Assembly (NCBI RefSeq): GCF_001428845.1
Contig: NZ_LMIU01000022.1
Span: 62,001-126,000, forward strand
DNA: 64,000 nt
DNA from: Achromobacter sp. Root83
GTDB taxonomy: Bacteria; Pseudomonadota; Gammaproteobacteria; Burkholderiales; Burkholderiaceae_B
Direction: 5' to 3'
Made by a program: the position numbers and the translations under genes. The first letter of the stretch is position 1. Every line of letters starts with the position of its first letter. The notes beneath the pieces were generated by a model. It saw nothing but the letters and a program-made list of their open reading frames with translations. It was not told where the DNA came from and made no database searches. Positions 35,695 through 43,329 of this stretch are shown piece by piece.

Positions 35695-37074
35695 CTAGGT
35701 CGAAACTTGAACGGCGGCGCGTGGCTTGCCCCGTTTGCGTTGGCGCAACAGGCGCGACAGGCGATGCAGCAGCCAGAGCGCGGCAACGGATGGCGCGCCG
35801 ATCCTCAACGTGTAGTGGAATATCTCGATTGCCCAGGTTGATGCCGCGATGGCCAGCAGCGCCAGCGCGCCGGCACCTGCATCCCAGGCGCGCGTGCCGG
35901 CGCCACGACGCTGCCTGAAGCGCGCGCAGGCCGCGAACACGGACAGCCAGACCGTCATCAACCCTGCCGAGGCGATCGCCGTGGCGCCGGTGCCCGCAAG
36001 CAGCGGCTGCCAGCGATAGGCCGCGTAGACGGCGCCCGCCAGCAACGCGGTCGCCACGACCGCGAGTGCGGGACTGCCCGCGTGGATCTCGCCCAGCCGC
36101 CTGGGCGCCTGACCCGCGCGCGCCAGGCTGAACAGCATGCGCGACGCGCAGTACAGCAGGCTGTTCAACACCGACAGCACCGTGACCGCCACGATCGCCT
36201 GAAACACGAAGCCCATCCACGGCAATCCGGTCAGCCTCAGCACCAGAAAAAATGGAGGCATGCCGATATGCGACACGCCCCGGTAGGCCAGCGCCGCGGA
36301 CACCCCCACCACGGCCAGCGACACCCCGGCAATCGCCCAGGCGGTCAGGCGCATCTGACGGCGGATCGCGGCCGCCGGCGCGGCCGTTTCCGCGGCGGCC
36401 ACGGACAGCGATTCAAGACCGATATAGCCCAGGGTTGCAAGAATGAATACCTTCCACACCGCCGGAAACACGTCCGCCCATCCGTGGCCGTCCGCGCTGG
36501 CCGCTGCCGCGGGCGGCGCGGCGGAAGATCCCGCCGCCAGCGCGTAATACGCGGCCAGGCCGACGAAGATGAGCAATGCCGACAGCTTGAACGCCGACAG
36601 GGCGAATTCCACGCGAGCGAACCAACGGGCTCCGCGCGCATTGATGAAGGCCAGGCAGGCAAGCGCCACCACCACCACGGCGTCCTCCGGGACCCGCGGC
36701 GCAAGCGTCTTGAAGGCGTACGACAGCAACGGGACTTCGGTGCCGATGATCAGCACCACCGCGACATAGAACGAGATGCGCACGACAAAGCCCGCCGAGC
36801 CGCCCAGATACTGTTCCGCGTAGGCGCCGAACGCGCCCGGCGTGGGATGCGCCGCGCTCATCTCTGCCAGGCAGCGGCTGAACAGCAGGGCCAGGACCGC
36901 GGCCGCCAGATAGCCGGCTATCGCCCACGGCCCCGCGACGAACACGGAATACCCGCCGCCGGTGATCAGGCCATAGCTGAGCACGGCGCCGATGGCGACC
37001 ATGGACATCTGCGCGGGACGCAGCACCGCCGGCAGCCCTGACTCTCTTCGTTGGATGTGATCGATTTCATTCAT
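35695..37074 (-). CDS. APC-family amino acid/polyamine permease
   Basis: A 459-residue membrane transporter with 12 predicted helices. The N-terminal motif MVAIGAVLSYGLITGGGYSVFVAGP corresponds to the substrate-binding first helix of the APC family, and the loop after helix 8 has SRMLFSLARAGQAPRRLGEIHAGS, a signature of these permeases. MNEIDHIQRRES is the natural N-terminus; a longer in-frame start would add ~85 residues of non-membrane, low-quality sequence. Substrate unknown. Monocistronic by appearance, with a 353-base upstream gap. Confidence 0.85.
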   Translation of the reverse strand: MNEIDHIQRRESGLPAVLRPAQMSMVAIGAVLSYGLITGGGYSVFVAGPWAIAGYLAAAVLALLFSRCLAEMSAAHPTPGAFGAYAEQYLGGSAGFVVRISFYVAVVLIIGTEVPLLSYAFKTLAPRVPEDAVVVVALACLAFINARGARWFARVEFALSAFKLSALLIFVGLAAYYALAAGSSAAPPAAAASADGHGWADVFPAVWKVFILATLGYIGLESLSVAAAETAAPAAAIRRQMRLTAWAIAGVSLAVVGVSAALAYRGVSHIGMPPFFLVLRLTGLPWMGFVFQAIVAVTVLSVLNSLLYCASRMLFSLARAGQAPRRLGEIHAGSPALAVVATALLAGAVYAAYRWQPLLAGTGATAIASAGLMTVWLSVFAACARFRQRRGAGTRAWDAGAGALALLAIAASTWAIEIFHYTLRIGAPSVAALWLLHRLSRLLRQRKRGKPRAAVQVST

Positions 37075-37427
37075 GATGGAGAACCCGGCGCCCGTGCTTG
37101 CGGGCGCGAAAGTGCATGCCGTTGTCCGAATGCCCGAAGCCGGGCGCGTGCGGGCCGACCGGATGCGCGCCAGCCCTGGAGATGGATGGCGCCCCTGCCG
37201 GCATGCGCGCGAATACGGGCGCACGCAGTCGGCGCCGGCTCGCGGCGCGCGGATTACGTGGGTGGGGCTAAAGGCTTCGCTGTCTTGGCGGCGCCGCGAA
37301 GGGCGCGCAAGCGCGCATTGAAACCGCAACTATCTCGTGGACCGATGATGCGCGCCGGCCGTCCCGGATTCCATAGGACAAGTTCGAAGATGCGCGGCGC
37401 GCAGGCCGCCTGGCCTGCACGGCCGGG
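37075..37427. other. 353-base intergenic stretch, no gene seen
   Basis: Leader region of the permease gene. Reading frames here have shadow-like composition. No riboswitch fold or operator that I know was recognised; short GC-rich inverted repeats occur, as expected from base composition. Confidence 0.5.
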
Positions 37428-37742
37428 TCAGCGGTAGGTCAAGGTCAGGAGTTGGCGGCGCTGGCCATCGCTGGAGACCAGTTCCTGCATCTGCACACCG
37501 ACTTCGGCGCCGATGGATTCGCCGGGTGCCCGCTGCGCCGCACGGGCGGCGGAACAGGTTGCGACCGCGCGTTGGACCATGCCTTGGCGCAGGGCCTGGG
37601 GCTGGCACGTGGCGCCTTCCACGATGGCGCCTTGAAACAGTATCTTCCCCGTTTGCTTGGCCGCAAGATTGGGCGCCGCGATGGCGGCATGGGAGAGTCC
37701 ACTAAGCAATGCCACTAATACCAGTGATCGGGTGGTGTTCAT
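37428..37742 (-). CDS. exported pilin-like mini-protein
   Basis: A 104-residue protein with a signal peptide (about 1-22, ending AIAA). The mature ~80 residues begin KILFQGAIVEGATCQPQ, close to the start of fimbrial subunits (strand, Cys after IVExxC), have a second Cys in AVATCSAA, and end LLTLTYR like the terminal strand of a pilin. Fimbrial subunits have about 150 mature residues, so the central strands are missing; it may be a reduced subunit, a capping or termination factor, or an unrelated small protein. Its promoter region carries repeated CTAGTAC elements. Confidence 0.68.
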   Translation of the reverse strand: MNTTRSLVLVALLSGLSHAAIAAPNLAAKQTGKILFQGAIVEGATCQPQALRQGMVQRAVATCSAARAAQRAPGESIGAEVGVQMQELVSSDGQRRQLLTLTYR

Positions 37743-37818
37743 AGCGCCTCCTTGATGACTGTCCCACGCCGGCGCGGGCGCCGGATCCGGCCCATCCGAA
37801 GGCGCGGGGTCGATCAAG

Positions 37819-37865
37819 TATAGGACTGGTACTAGTAAAACTGGCAAGTACTATTTGACTAGTAC
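37819..37865 (-). promoter_or_regulatory. inverted-repeat operator-like array upstream of mini-pilin gene
   Basis: GTACTAGT (37829-37836) and ACTAGTAC (37858-37865) are an exact 8-bp inverted repeat; the palindrome AGTACT (37847-37852) lies between them. CTAG is rare in this GC-rich DNA. The same CTAGTAC occurs at 39558-39564 in front of the RcsB-like gene. Confidence 0.5.
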
Positions 37866-37866
37866 A

Positions 37867-37905
37867 AAGCAAACCTCCCCGCGCGGCGATACCCGCGCAG
37901 GGAGG
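37867..37905 (-). terminator. intrinsic terminator after DoxX-like gene
   Basis: Two stacked 6-bp stems (GGGAGG/CCTCCC and GCGCGG/CCGCGC on either side of one A/C mismatch, loop CGATAC) are followed on the minus strand by TTTGCTTTG. It lies about 60 bases behind the stop at 37968. Confidence 0.7.
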
Positions 37906-37967
37906 CTATGAAAGCAAGCGGAGTGGGGAATCGCGGGACCGCGCCTGAACCGGCGCCGGCCAAGGAA

Positions 37968-38294
37968 TTATCCGCGGTGCAGCAGAGACTGCTTGCGCCG
38001 GTATAGCAGCTGGTCAATCGAGAACCGGCCCGCGCCATTGGCCAGCAGGATCAGCAGGCATCCCGCAAGGCAGGTGGCCATCTGCAATGGTCTGGGCCGG
38101 GTCAGCTCCCAGATCAGCGGAGTTCGCGCCACGAACAGCACGATGGCGCACAGCAGGGCCATGCTGGTCAGCCGCACAAAGGCGCCCGAGGCCAGCAGCG
38201 TCAGCAGCAGAATGTAGCCCACGTCGATATCCAGCCGCGCGGCCGATGCCGCGAATCCGGCCACCACACCGCAACGCAAGGTGAGTAGAAGCAC
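37968..38294 (-). CDS. DoxX-like membrane protein
   Basis: From the GTG at 38294 the protein has 108 residues and four hydrophobic segments. The ending NGAGRFSIDQLLYRRK matches the DoxX/DUF4870-type GPGRxSxD motif of small membrane proteins linked to oxidative stress or fatty acid metabolism. The frame stays open a further ~34 codons upstream to the end of the preceding gene, and this extension (DGKGFFGAIDTPWRGVTERD, then SDGIG) reads like genuine coding sequence, yet offers no ATG, GTG or TTG. A CTG or ATT start, or coupling to the preceding gene, is possible. Confidence 0.65.
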   Translation of the reverse strand: MLLLTLRCGVVAGFAASAARLDIDVGYILLLTLLASGAFVRLTSMALLCAIVLFVARTPLIWELTRPRPLQMATCLAGCLLILLANGAGRFSIDQLLYRRKQSLLHRG

Positions 38295-38392
38295 GCCAAT
38301 TCCATCCGATAGTGCGATGCGATCCCGTTCCGTGACGCCCCGCCAGGGCGTATCGATCGCGCCAAAGAAACCCTTGCCGTCGGCGCGGGAGT

Positions 38393-38611
38393 TCAGTCCT
38401 GAGCGTCCTCGTCATTGAACGGATGAAGCGACGCGGCGGTTTCCCGCTGCTCCCCCGCCCAATGCGACTGCATGGACTTGCGCCTCTTGGGGGATGCCAG
38501 CAGAAACTCGTTCATCCTGCTGATGAACTTGTCCCTGCCCGGCTCTCCGAGCTTCGCGAAATTCAGCAGGGCGGCATGGACGGGGTTCTGATTCGAATTG
38601 CTCACTGGCAT
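38393..38611 (-). CDS. small helical protein of unknown function
   Basis: From ATG 38611 the product has 72 residues or fewer: MPVSNSNQNPVHAALLNFAK followed by a charged helical part with NEFLLASPKRRKSM. GAGG lies very close before the ATG. No motif recognised, no membrane helix or signal peptide. It lies 169 bases downstream of the RcsB-like regulator on the same strand and runs directly into the DoxX-like frame. The in-frame extension to 38776 adds an implausible basic segment. Confidence 0.5.
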   Translation of the reverse strand: MPVSNSNQNPVHAALLNFAKLGEPGRDKFISRMNEFLLASPKRRKSMQSHWAGEQRETAASLHPFNDEDAQD

Positions 38612-38779
38612 ATCCTCACGAAAACAGACGCGCCGGATACCGATGCTATTGATTGCATCTTTCACGAACCGAGGACACGATGAATTGCCGATGAGCACAA
38701 CGCATCCACGACCGGTAATGAGATTACGTTTTGCGCTCCGCAAGAACCATCTGACCCGTATCAAAAATCTTGCCAATCC

Positions 38780-39478
38780 TTACATGAACGTAAGATTTTC
38801 CAGGGATGCATTGCCTTCCCTGCTGTGTTCGCTGGCCAGCGCCACGCCGTTCTCGTACGCAAACCTGAACAGATCGACGTCACGGTTGATGCCCAGCTTT
38901 CGCATCGCGCTGGATTTCTGCGAACTGACCGTCTGCTTCGTGCGGTTCAGCGTCTTCGCGATCTCGGTGACCGAGGAGCCGCCGACGTACAGGCGCACCA
39001 CCTCGACTTCGCGGCGCGACAGGCGCTTGCGCCTGCCCTCGGGCTCGATGACATGGCCCTCGCTTTCGCCGGTGGCGCGCAATGACGGCGACAGGTACGT
39101 AGCGCCTGCATAGACGGCATGGATCGCGGAAATGAGGTGGCCGATATCGTCGACTTTGTTCAACACGGATTTGATGCCCAGCCTCATCATTTCGGACGCC
39201 ATCGCCGCGTTGCCGACGGTTGTGAACACAATGATCTTCAGGCCCGGAAAGCGGCGCCGCAGGAACGACAACATGCCCATGCCATCGCCGAAACTTCCTC
39301 CCGGCATGATGTAATCCGTGACGAAGACATCGCAGGCGTGCTGCGTCAGCAGATCAATAGCTTCAGAGGAGTTTCTGGCCGTGCCGACCACATGCAGGGT
39401 CTGTACGCTGCGCAATTCATGCTGCACGCCGGCAAGCACCGCAGGATGGTCATCGGCAAAAATCAGGTCTATTTTCAC
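38780..39478 (-). CDS. RcsB-like response regulator (receiver plus LuxR-type HTH)
   Basis: A 232-residue response regulator from the GTG at 39478, which has GGGA 7 bases upstream; a TTG seven codons earlier is the alternative. The receiver has the acidic pocket FADDHP and phospho-acceptor Asp55 in VTDYIMPGGSFGDG, a form typical of RcsB (DLSMPGxxxGDG). The C-terminal HTH has LSRREVEVVRLYVGGSSVTEIAKTLNRTKQTVSSQK (in part), again RcsB-like with ISSQK-type spacing. No cognate kinase is adjacent; the hybrid kinase with Hpt 12 kb away on the same strand is a candidate partner. BvgA-like is the alternative class. Confidence 0.85.
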   Translation of the reverse strand: MKIDLIFADDHPAVLAGVQHELRSVQTLHVVGTARNSSEAIDLLTQHACDVFVTDYIMPGGSFGDGMGMLSFLRRRFPGLKIIVFTTVGNAAMASEMMRLGIKSVLNKVDDIGHLISAIHAVYAGATYLSPSLRATGESEGHVIEPEGRRKRLSRREVEVVRLYVGGSSVTEIAKTLNRTKQTVSSQKSSAMRKLGINRDVDLFRFAYENGVALASEHSREGNASLENLTFM

Positions 39479-39526
39479 GGCGTTCCCAGTATGTTCCAAA
39501 CCCGGTTCGGGTCCAGATCCGCTGGT

Positions 39527-39567
39527 CCTAATTTAGGCCACAACGTCTGCCGAATATCTAGTACTTA
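39527..39567. promoter_or_regulatory. control region between RcsB-like gene and lipoprotein gene
   Basis: The 296-base gap between the two divergent genes holds the near-palindrome CCTAATTTAGG (39527-39537) and CTAGTACTTATATG starting at 39558. The second repeats the CTAGTAC of the mini-pilin promoter. Dyads of this size with TCCTA/TAGG ends resemble RcsB-type boxes; this is only a resemblance. Confidence 0.4.
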
Positions 39568-39774
39568 TATGAATAACCAGCGCCACGCGAATGGCCGGAT
39601 CCGAAAATCAAATTGGAATCGCCGGACCAGCGCCGAATCAAATATTCGAGCGGCGTAAAAGCCGCAACCGGCCGGCGATTTTCAATTCCGGTACGCCGTT
39701 GCGGCGGACCACCTATAATCTTTCCATACGATGCAAGCCACGCGCCTGCTGAGGGGCAGCCGCAGGAGACCTCC

Positions 39775-39939
39775 ATGAAATCCCGCCTGATTCGTCTGCT
39801 TTCACTCCTGGCAACCGCTCTGTTTGTGGCCGGCTGCGCCCCCGGCGAAGGCGGCCCGCCCCATCCCGGCGCGGCCAATCCCTACAGCTCGGGTGGCTTT
39901 AACGACGCCGGACCGAACTACCCGAACACGGGACGGTAA
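39775..39939 (+). CDS. small lipoprotein
   Basis: A 54-residue lipoprotein: MKSRLIRLLSLLATALFVAGC is a classical lipoprotein signal peptide with lipobox VAGC, followed by a Gly/Pro/Asn-rich mature part of about 33 residues (PHPGAANPYSSGG). CAGGAG lies 8 bases before the ATG at 39775, which fixes the start; the longer reading frame is not needed. Function unknown. It is alone between the RcsB-like gene (divergent) and the CoA-transferase operon. Confidence 0.75.
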   Translation: MKSRLIRLLSLLATALFVAGCAPGEGGPPHPGAANPYSSGGFNDAGPNYPNTGR

Positions 39940-40056
39940 GCGCCGCGCCGCCTTGGCGCGGCAGGAAACGCATAACAGCTTTGTGTCCCGGGCGCATCCC
40001 GCGGCGCTTGGGAAATCCTAGACTACCTGCACATCACAGGAGTCAAGGAGAAGGCT

Positions 40057-41277
40057 TTGCAGCCGCTGTTATCAAACCTGAAGGTGCTGGACCTGAGCCG
40101 CATTCTGGCCGGCCCCTGGGCCAGCCAGATACTTGCCGATCTGGGCGCGGACGTCATCAAGGTCGAGCGGCCCGGCCAGGGCGACGACACCCGGTCGTGG
40201 GGACCGCCTTTCCTCAAGGATGAGCAGGGGCAGGACACGGCCGACGGCGCCTATTTCATCGCCACCAATCGCGGCAAGCGCTCCATCACGGTAGACCTGC
40301 AGACGCCCGAGGGCCAGGCCTTGATCAGAACACTGTGCCGCGACGCCGACGTGGTGCTGGAGAACTACAAGGTCGGCACGCTGGCGCGCATGGGGCTGGA
40401 CTACGAATCGCTGTCCAGCATCAACCCGCGCCTGGTGTATTGCTCGGTCACCGGATTCGGCCAGACCGGCCCCCGCGCCGCGGAACCCGCCTACGACTTT
40501 CTGATCCAGGCCATGGGCGGCCTGATGAGCGTCACGGGCGAACGCGACGACAAGCCGGGCGGCGGCCCCCAGAAAGTGGGCGTGCCGATCGTGGACCTGA
40601 CCACGGGCGTGTATGCCGCGCTGGGCATCGTGGCGGCGCTGCTGCGCCGTTCCCAGACGGGCCAGGGCGAATACATCGACGTCGCGATGCTGGACGTGCA
40701 GGTCGGGCTGCTGGCCAACCAGGCGATGAATTTCCTTCTGGGCAACCGCGCGCCGCGCCGCACGGGCACCGCGCATCCCAATATCCAACCGCAGCGCACG
40801 TTCGCCTGCGCCGACGGCGACATCGTGATCGTGGTCGGCAACGATGCGCAGTTCGCCACCCTGTGCGGCATGCTCGGCAGGCCCGAGCTGGCGCGGGACC
40901 CGCGTTATCTCACCAACAGCCAGCGCGTGAAGAACCAGGCCGATCTGGATCCCATTCTTGACGCCATTTTCGCCGCGCAGCCGCGCGCCCATTGGCTTGA
41001 CGCCCTGAAACAGGCGGGCGTGCCAGCCGGGTCGATCAATACCGTTCCCGAGGTGTTCGAAGATCCGCAGGTGATCCACCGCAACATGCTGCGGCGCTTG
41101 CCGCATCCCGCCGCGGGCTCGGTGCCGCAGGTGATGAACCCCCTGCGCTTCGGCAACTCGGCGCTGCGCGCCGACAGCGCGCCCCCGCTGCTGGGCCAGC
41201 ATACCGAGGATGTGCTGGCCGAGCTGGGCATGAGCGCCGAGGCGATCCAGGACTACCGCGACCGCAAGATCATCTGA
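40057..41277 (+). CDS. family III CoA-transferase (CaiB/BaiF)
   Basis: A 406-residue class III CoA-transferase, which moves CoA from a donor thioester (such as succinyl-CoA) to a carboxylic acid. Visible are the opening LKVLDLSRILAGPWASQILADLGADVIKVE (in part), NRGKRSITVDL, and VDLTTGVYAALGIVAAL containing the catalytic Asp. Translation begins at TTG 40057 behind AAGGAGAAGG; no ATG gives the family N-terminus. First gene of a co-directional set with an enoyl-CoA hydratase, a second CoA-transferase and an acyl-CoA dehydrogenase, so it likely activates the substrate of that pathway. Confidence 0.9.
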   Translation: MQPLLSNLKVLDLSRILAGPWASQILADLGADVIKVERPGQGDDTRSWGPPFLKDEQGQDTADGAYFIATNRGKRSITVDLQTPEGQALIRTLCRDADVVLENYKVGTLARMGLDYESLSSINPRLVYCSVTGFGQTGPRAAEPAYDFLIQAMGGLMSVTGERDDKPGGGPQKVGVPIVDLTTGVYAALGIVAALLRRSQTGQGEYIDVAMLDVQVGLLANQAMNFLLGNRAPRRTGTAHPNIQPQRTFACADGDIVIVVGNDAQFATLCGMLGRPELARDPRYLTNSQRVKNQADLDPILDAIFAAQPRAHWLDALKQAGVPAGSINTVPEVFEDPQVIHRNMLRRLPHPAAGSVPQVMNPLRFGNSALRADSAPPLLGQHTEDVLAELGMSAEAIQDYRDRKII

Positions 41278-41294
41278 ACAACAAGGAGAGAGAC

Positions 41295-42092
41295 ATGAGC
41301 ATGCCGGAGAACCTGGCCGGGCCCTATACCGCGCTGGAGGTCACGATCGCCGACGGCGTCGCGACGATCCTGCTGGCGAATCCGCCCGTCAATGCCCTGA
41401 GCACCGCGATGATGAACGAGCTGTCCTGGGTGCTGGACCGCATCTCGGAAACGCCGGAGGTGCGCGCGGTGGTGCTGTCGGGCCAGGGCAAGGTCTTTTG
41501 CGCGGGCGCCGACCTGAAGAACCGCGGCGACACCATCAAGGGGCCGGGCGATCTGCCGCAGCATTCGCGCCGCACGCGCGAGTGCTTTCACGCCATCCGC
41601 GAATGCGCCAAACCCGTGGTCGGCGCGGTCAACGGCGCGGCGCTGGGCGCGGGCCTGGCCATCGTGGCCTCGTGCGACATCCTGCTGGCGGCATCGACCG
41701 CGGTCGTCGGCCTGCCGGAGATCAACGTGGGGCTGCTGGGCGGCGGACGGCACGGCATGCGGCTATTTCCCCACTCGCGCCTGCGCCGCATGATGCTGAC
41801 CGGACTGCGCGTGGACGGCGACGAGCTCTACCGCCTGGGCATCGTCGAGGCATCCGTGCCCGCCGACGCGCTGATGGACCGCGCCATGGAGCTTGCCCGG
41901 GAACTGGCGTCGAAGAGTCCGCTGGCAACCGTGCTGGCCAAGCAGACGCTCAACGCCATCGAAGACATGAGCCTGCGCGACGGCTACCGCTACGAGCAGG
42001 ACATGACGGCGGCCATCGCCAAGACCGAGGACGCCCAGGAAGCGCGCCGCGCGTTCCTGGAAAAGCGCGCGCCCGTGTTCCACGGAAAATAG
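41295..42092 (+). CDS. enoyl-CoA hydratase/isomerase family protein
   Basis: A 265-residue crotonase-fold enzyme. The oxyanion-hole segments are VVLSGQGKVFCAGADLKNRG and AVNGAALGAGLAIVASCDILLAA. The usual hydratase Glu in the second segment region is replaced by context PEINVGLLGGGRHGM, which retains one of the two catalytic Glu positions, so hydratase, isomerase or hydrolase activity are all possible. It has AAGGAG before the ATG and lies 17 bases behind the first CoA-transferase gene. Substrate unknown. Confidence 0.88.
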   Translation: MSMPENLAGPYTALEVTIADGVATILLANPPVNALSTAMMNELSWVLDRISETPEVRAVVLSGQGKVFCAGADLKNRGDTIKGPGDLPQHSRRTRECFHAIRECAKPVVGAVNGAALGAGLAIVASCDILLAASTAVVGLPEINVGLLGGGRHGMRLFPHSRLRRMMLTGLRVDGDELYRLGIVEASVPADALMDRAMELARELASKSPLATVLAKQTLNAIEDMSLRDGYRYEQDMTAAIAKTEDAQEARRAFLEKRAPVFHGK

Positions 42093-42105
42093 ACAAGGAG
42101 CCGAC

Positions 42106-43329
42106 ATGAACGGTGCGTTGGATGGCGTGAAGGTCCTGGACCTGAGCCGGGTGTTCTCCGGCCCCTGGGCCGCGCAGATGCTGGCCGATTTTGGCGCCGA
42201 GGTGATCAAGGTGGAACGCCCCGGCCGCGGCGACGACGTGCGCCACCAGGGCTACCCCATGCCCGGCCGCGACGGGGCGCCCAGCCAGGAAACCTCTTCG
42301 TTTGTCGCGATGAACCGTGGCAAGAAATCCCTGACGATCGATATCTCCCGGCCGGAAGGCCAGGCGCTGGTGCGGCGGCTGGCGCAGAAGGCGGATATCG
42401 TCATCGAGAACTTCAAGGCCGGCGACCTGTGGCGTTACGGGCTGGACTACGCCTCGCTGTCCGCCCTGAATCCCCGGCTGGTCTATTGTTCGATAACGGG
42501 CTTCGGCCAGACCGGCCCCTACAGCCATCTGCCCGGCTACGACCCCATCTTCCAGTCCATGAGCGGCCTGATGAGCGTCACGGGCGTGCCGGACGGCGAG
42601 CCGGGCGCCGGGCCGGTCAAGGCCGGTTATTCGGTTTCCGACCTGACCGCCGGCTTCTATGCGGTATCCGCCATACTGGCCGCGCTGCGCCACCGCGATC
42701 AGATTTCCGGCGTGGGCCAGCACATCGACCTGGCGCTGCTGGATGCGCAGATCGCCGCCATCTCGCACATCGGCATGAACTATCTGGCCAGCGGCAAGCT
42801 GCCGGCGCGCATGGGCTCGGCCTCGCAGATCACCGCGCCGTTCCGGGCCTTCGAATGCCGCGACGGACACCTGATGGTGGCGGTGGGCAATGACTCCCAG
42901 TTCCGCAGTTTCTGCAATGTGATCGGCCTGCCCGATCTGGCCGACGATGCCCGCTACCTCACCAACCCCAAGCGGGCGGCGGCGCAGGCCGAGCTTTCCC
43001 GGCTGATCGAGCCGGCGATGCTGGCGCGCGGCGTCGAGGACTGGAACCGGGCCCTGGCCGCCGCCAACGTGCCCTGCGGGCCGATCTACACGATGGATCA
43101 GGTGTTCGAGGATCCGCAGGTCCGGCACCGCGAAGTGCTGGGCAGCGTGGAGCACCCCAGCCTGGGCAGCATGCCGGTCATCAAGAACCCCATCCACTTC
43201 TCCGGCACGCCGATCCGGCCCGGCCTGCCGCCGCCCATGCTGGGCGAACACACCGCCGAGATCCTGCGCGACGAACTGGGGCTGTCCGCCTCGGAGGTCG
43301 AGCGGCTGCATGCCGAGGGCATCGTATGA
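42106..43329 (+). CDS. family III CoA-transferase (CaiB/BaiF), second copy
   Basis: A 407-residue paralogue of the first gene in this operon. It has VKVLDLSRVFSGPWAAQML, AMNRGKKSLTIDI, and SVSDLTAGFYAVSAILAAL with the catalytic Asp. Similarity is family-level rather than near-identical, so the two copies probably act on different acids, or form a heteromer. AAGGAG precedes the ATG by 7 bases. Its stop overlaps the start of the dehydrogenase gene by 4 bases (ATGA). Confidence 0.9.
   Translation: MNGALDGVKVLDLSRVFSGPWAAQMLADFGAEVIKVERPGRGDDVRHQGYPMPGRDGAPSQETSSFVAMNRGKKSLTIDISRPEGQALVRRLAQKADIVIENFKAGDLWRYGLDYASLSALNPRLVYCSITGFGQTGPYSHLPGYDPIFQSMSGLMSVTGVPDGEPGAGPVKAGYSVSDLTAGFYAVSAILAALRHRDQISGVGQHIDLALLDAQIAAISHIGMNYLASGKLPARMGSASQITAPFRAFECRDGHLMVAVGNDSQFRSFCNVIGLPDLADDARYLTNPKRAAAQAELSRLIEPAMLARGVEDWNRALAAANVPCGPIYTMDQVFEDPQVRHREVLGSVEHPSLGSMPVIKNPIHFSGTPIRPGLPPPMLGEHTAEILRDELGLSASEVERLHAEGIV

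Noticed and set aside
37075-37427. Possible riboswitch leader of the APC permease
   Set aside because: No known aptamer core could be folded by eye; the GC-rich dyads are no more than expected from composition.
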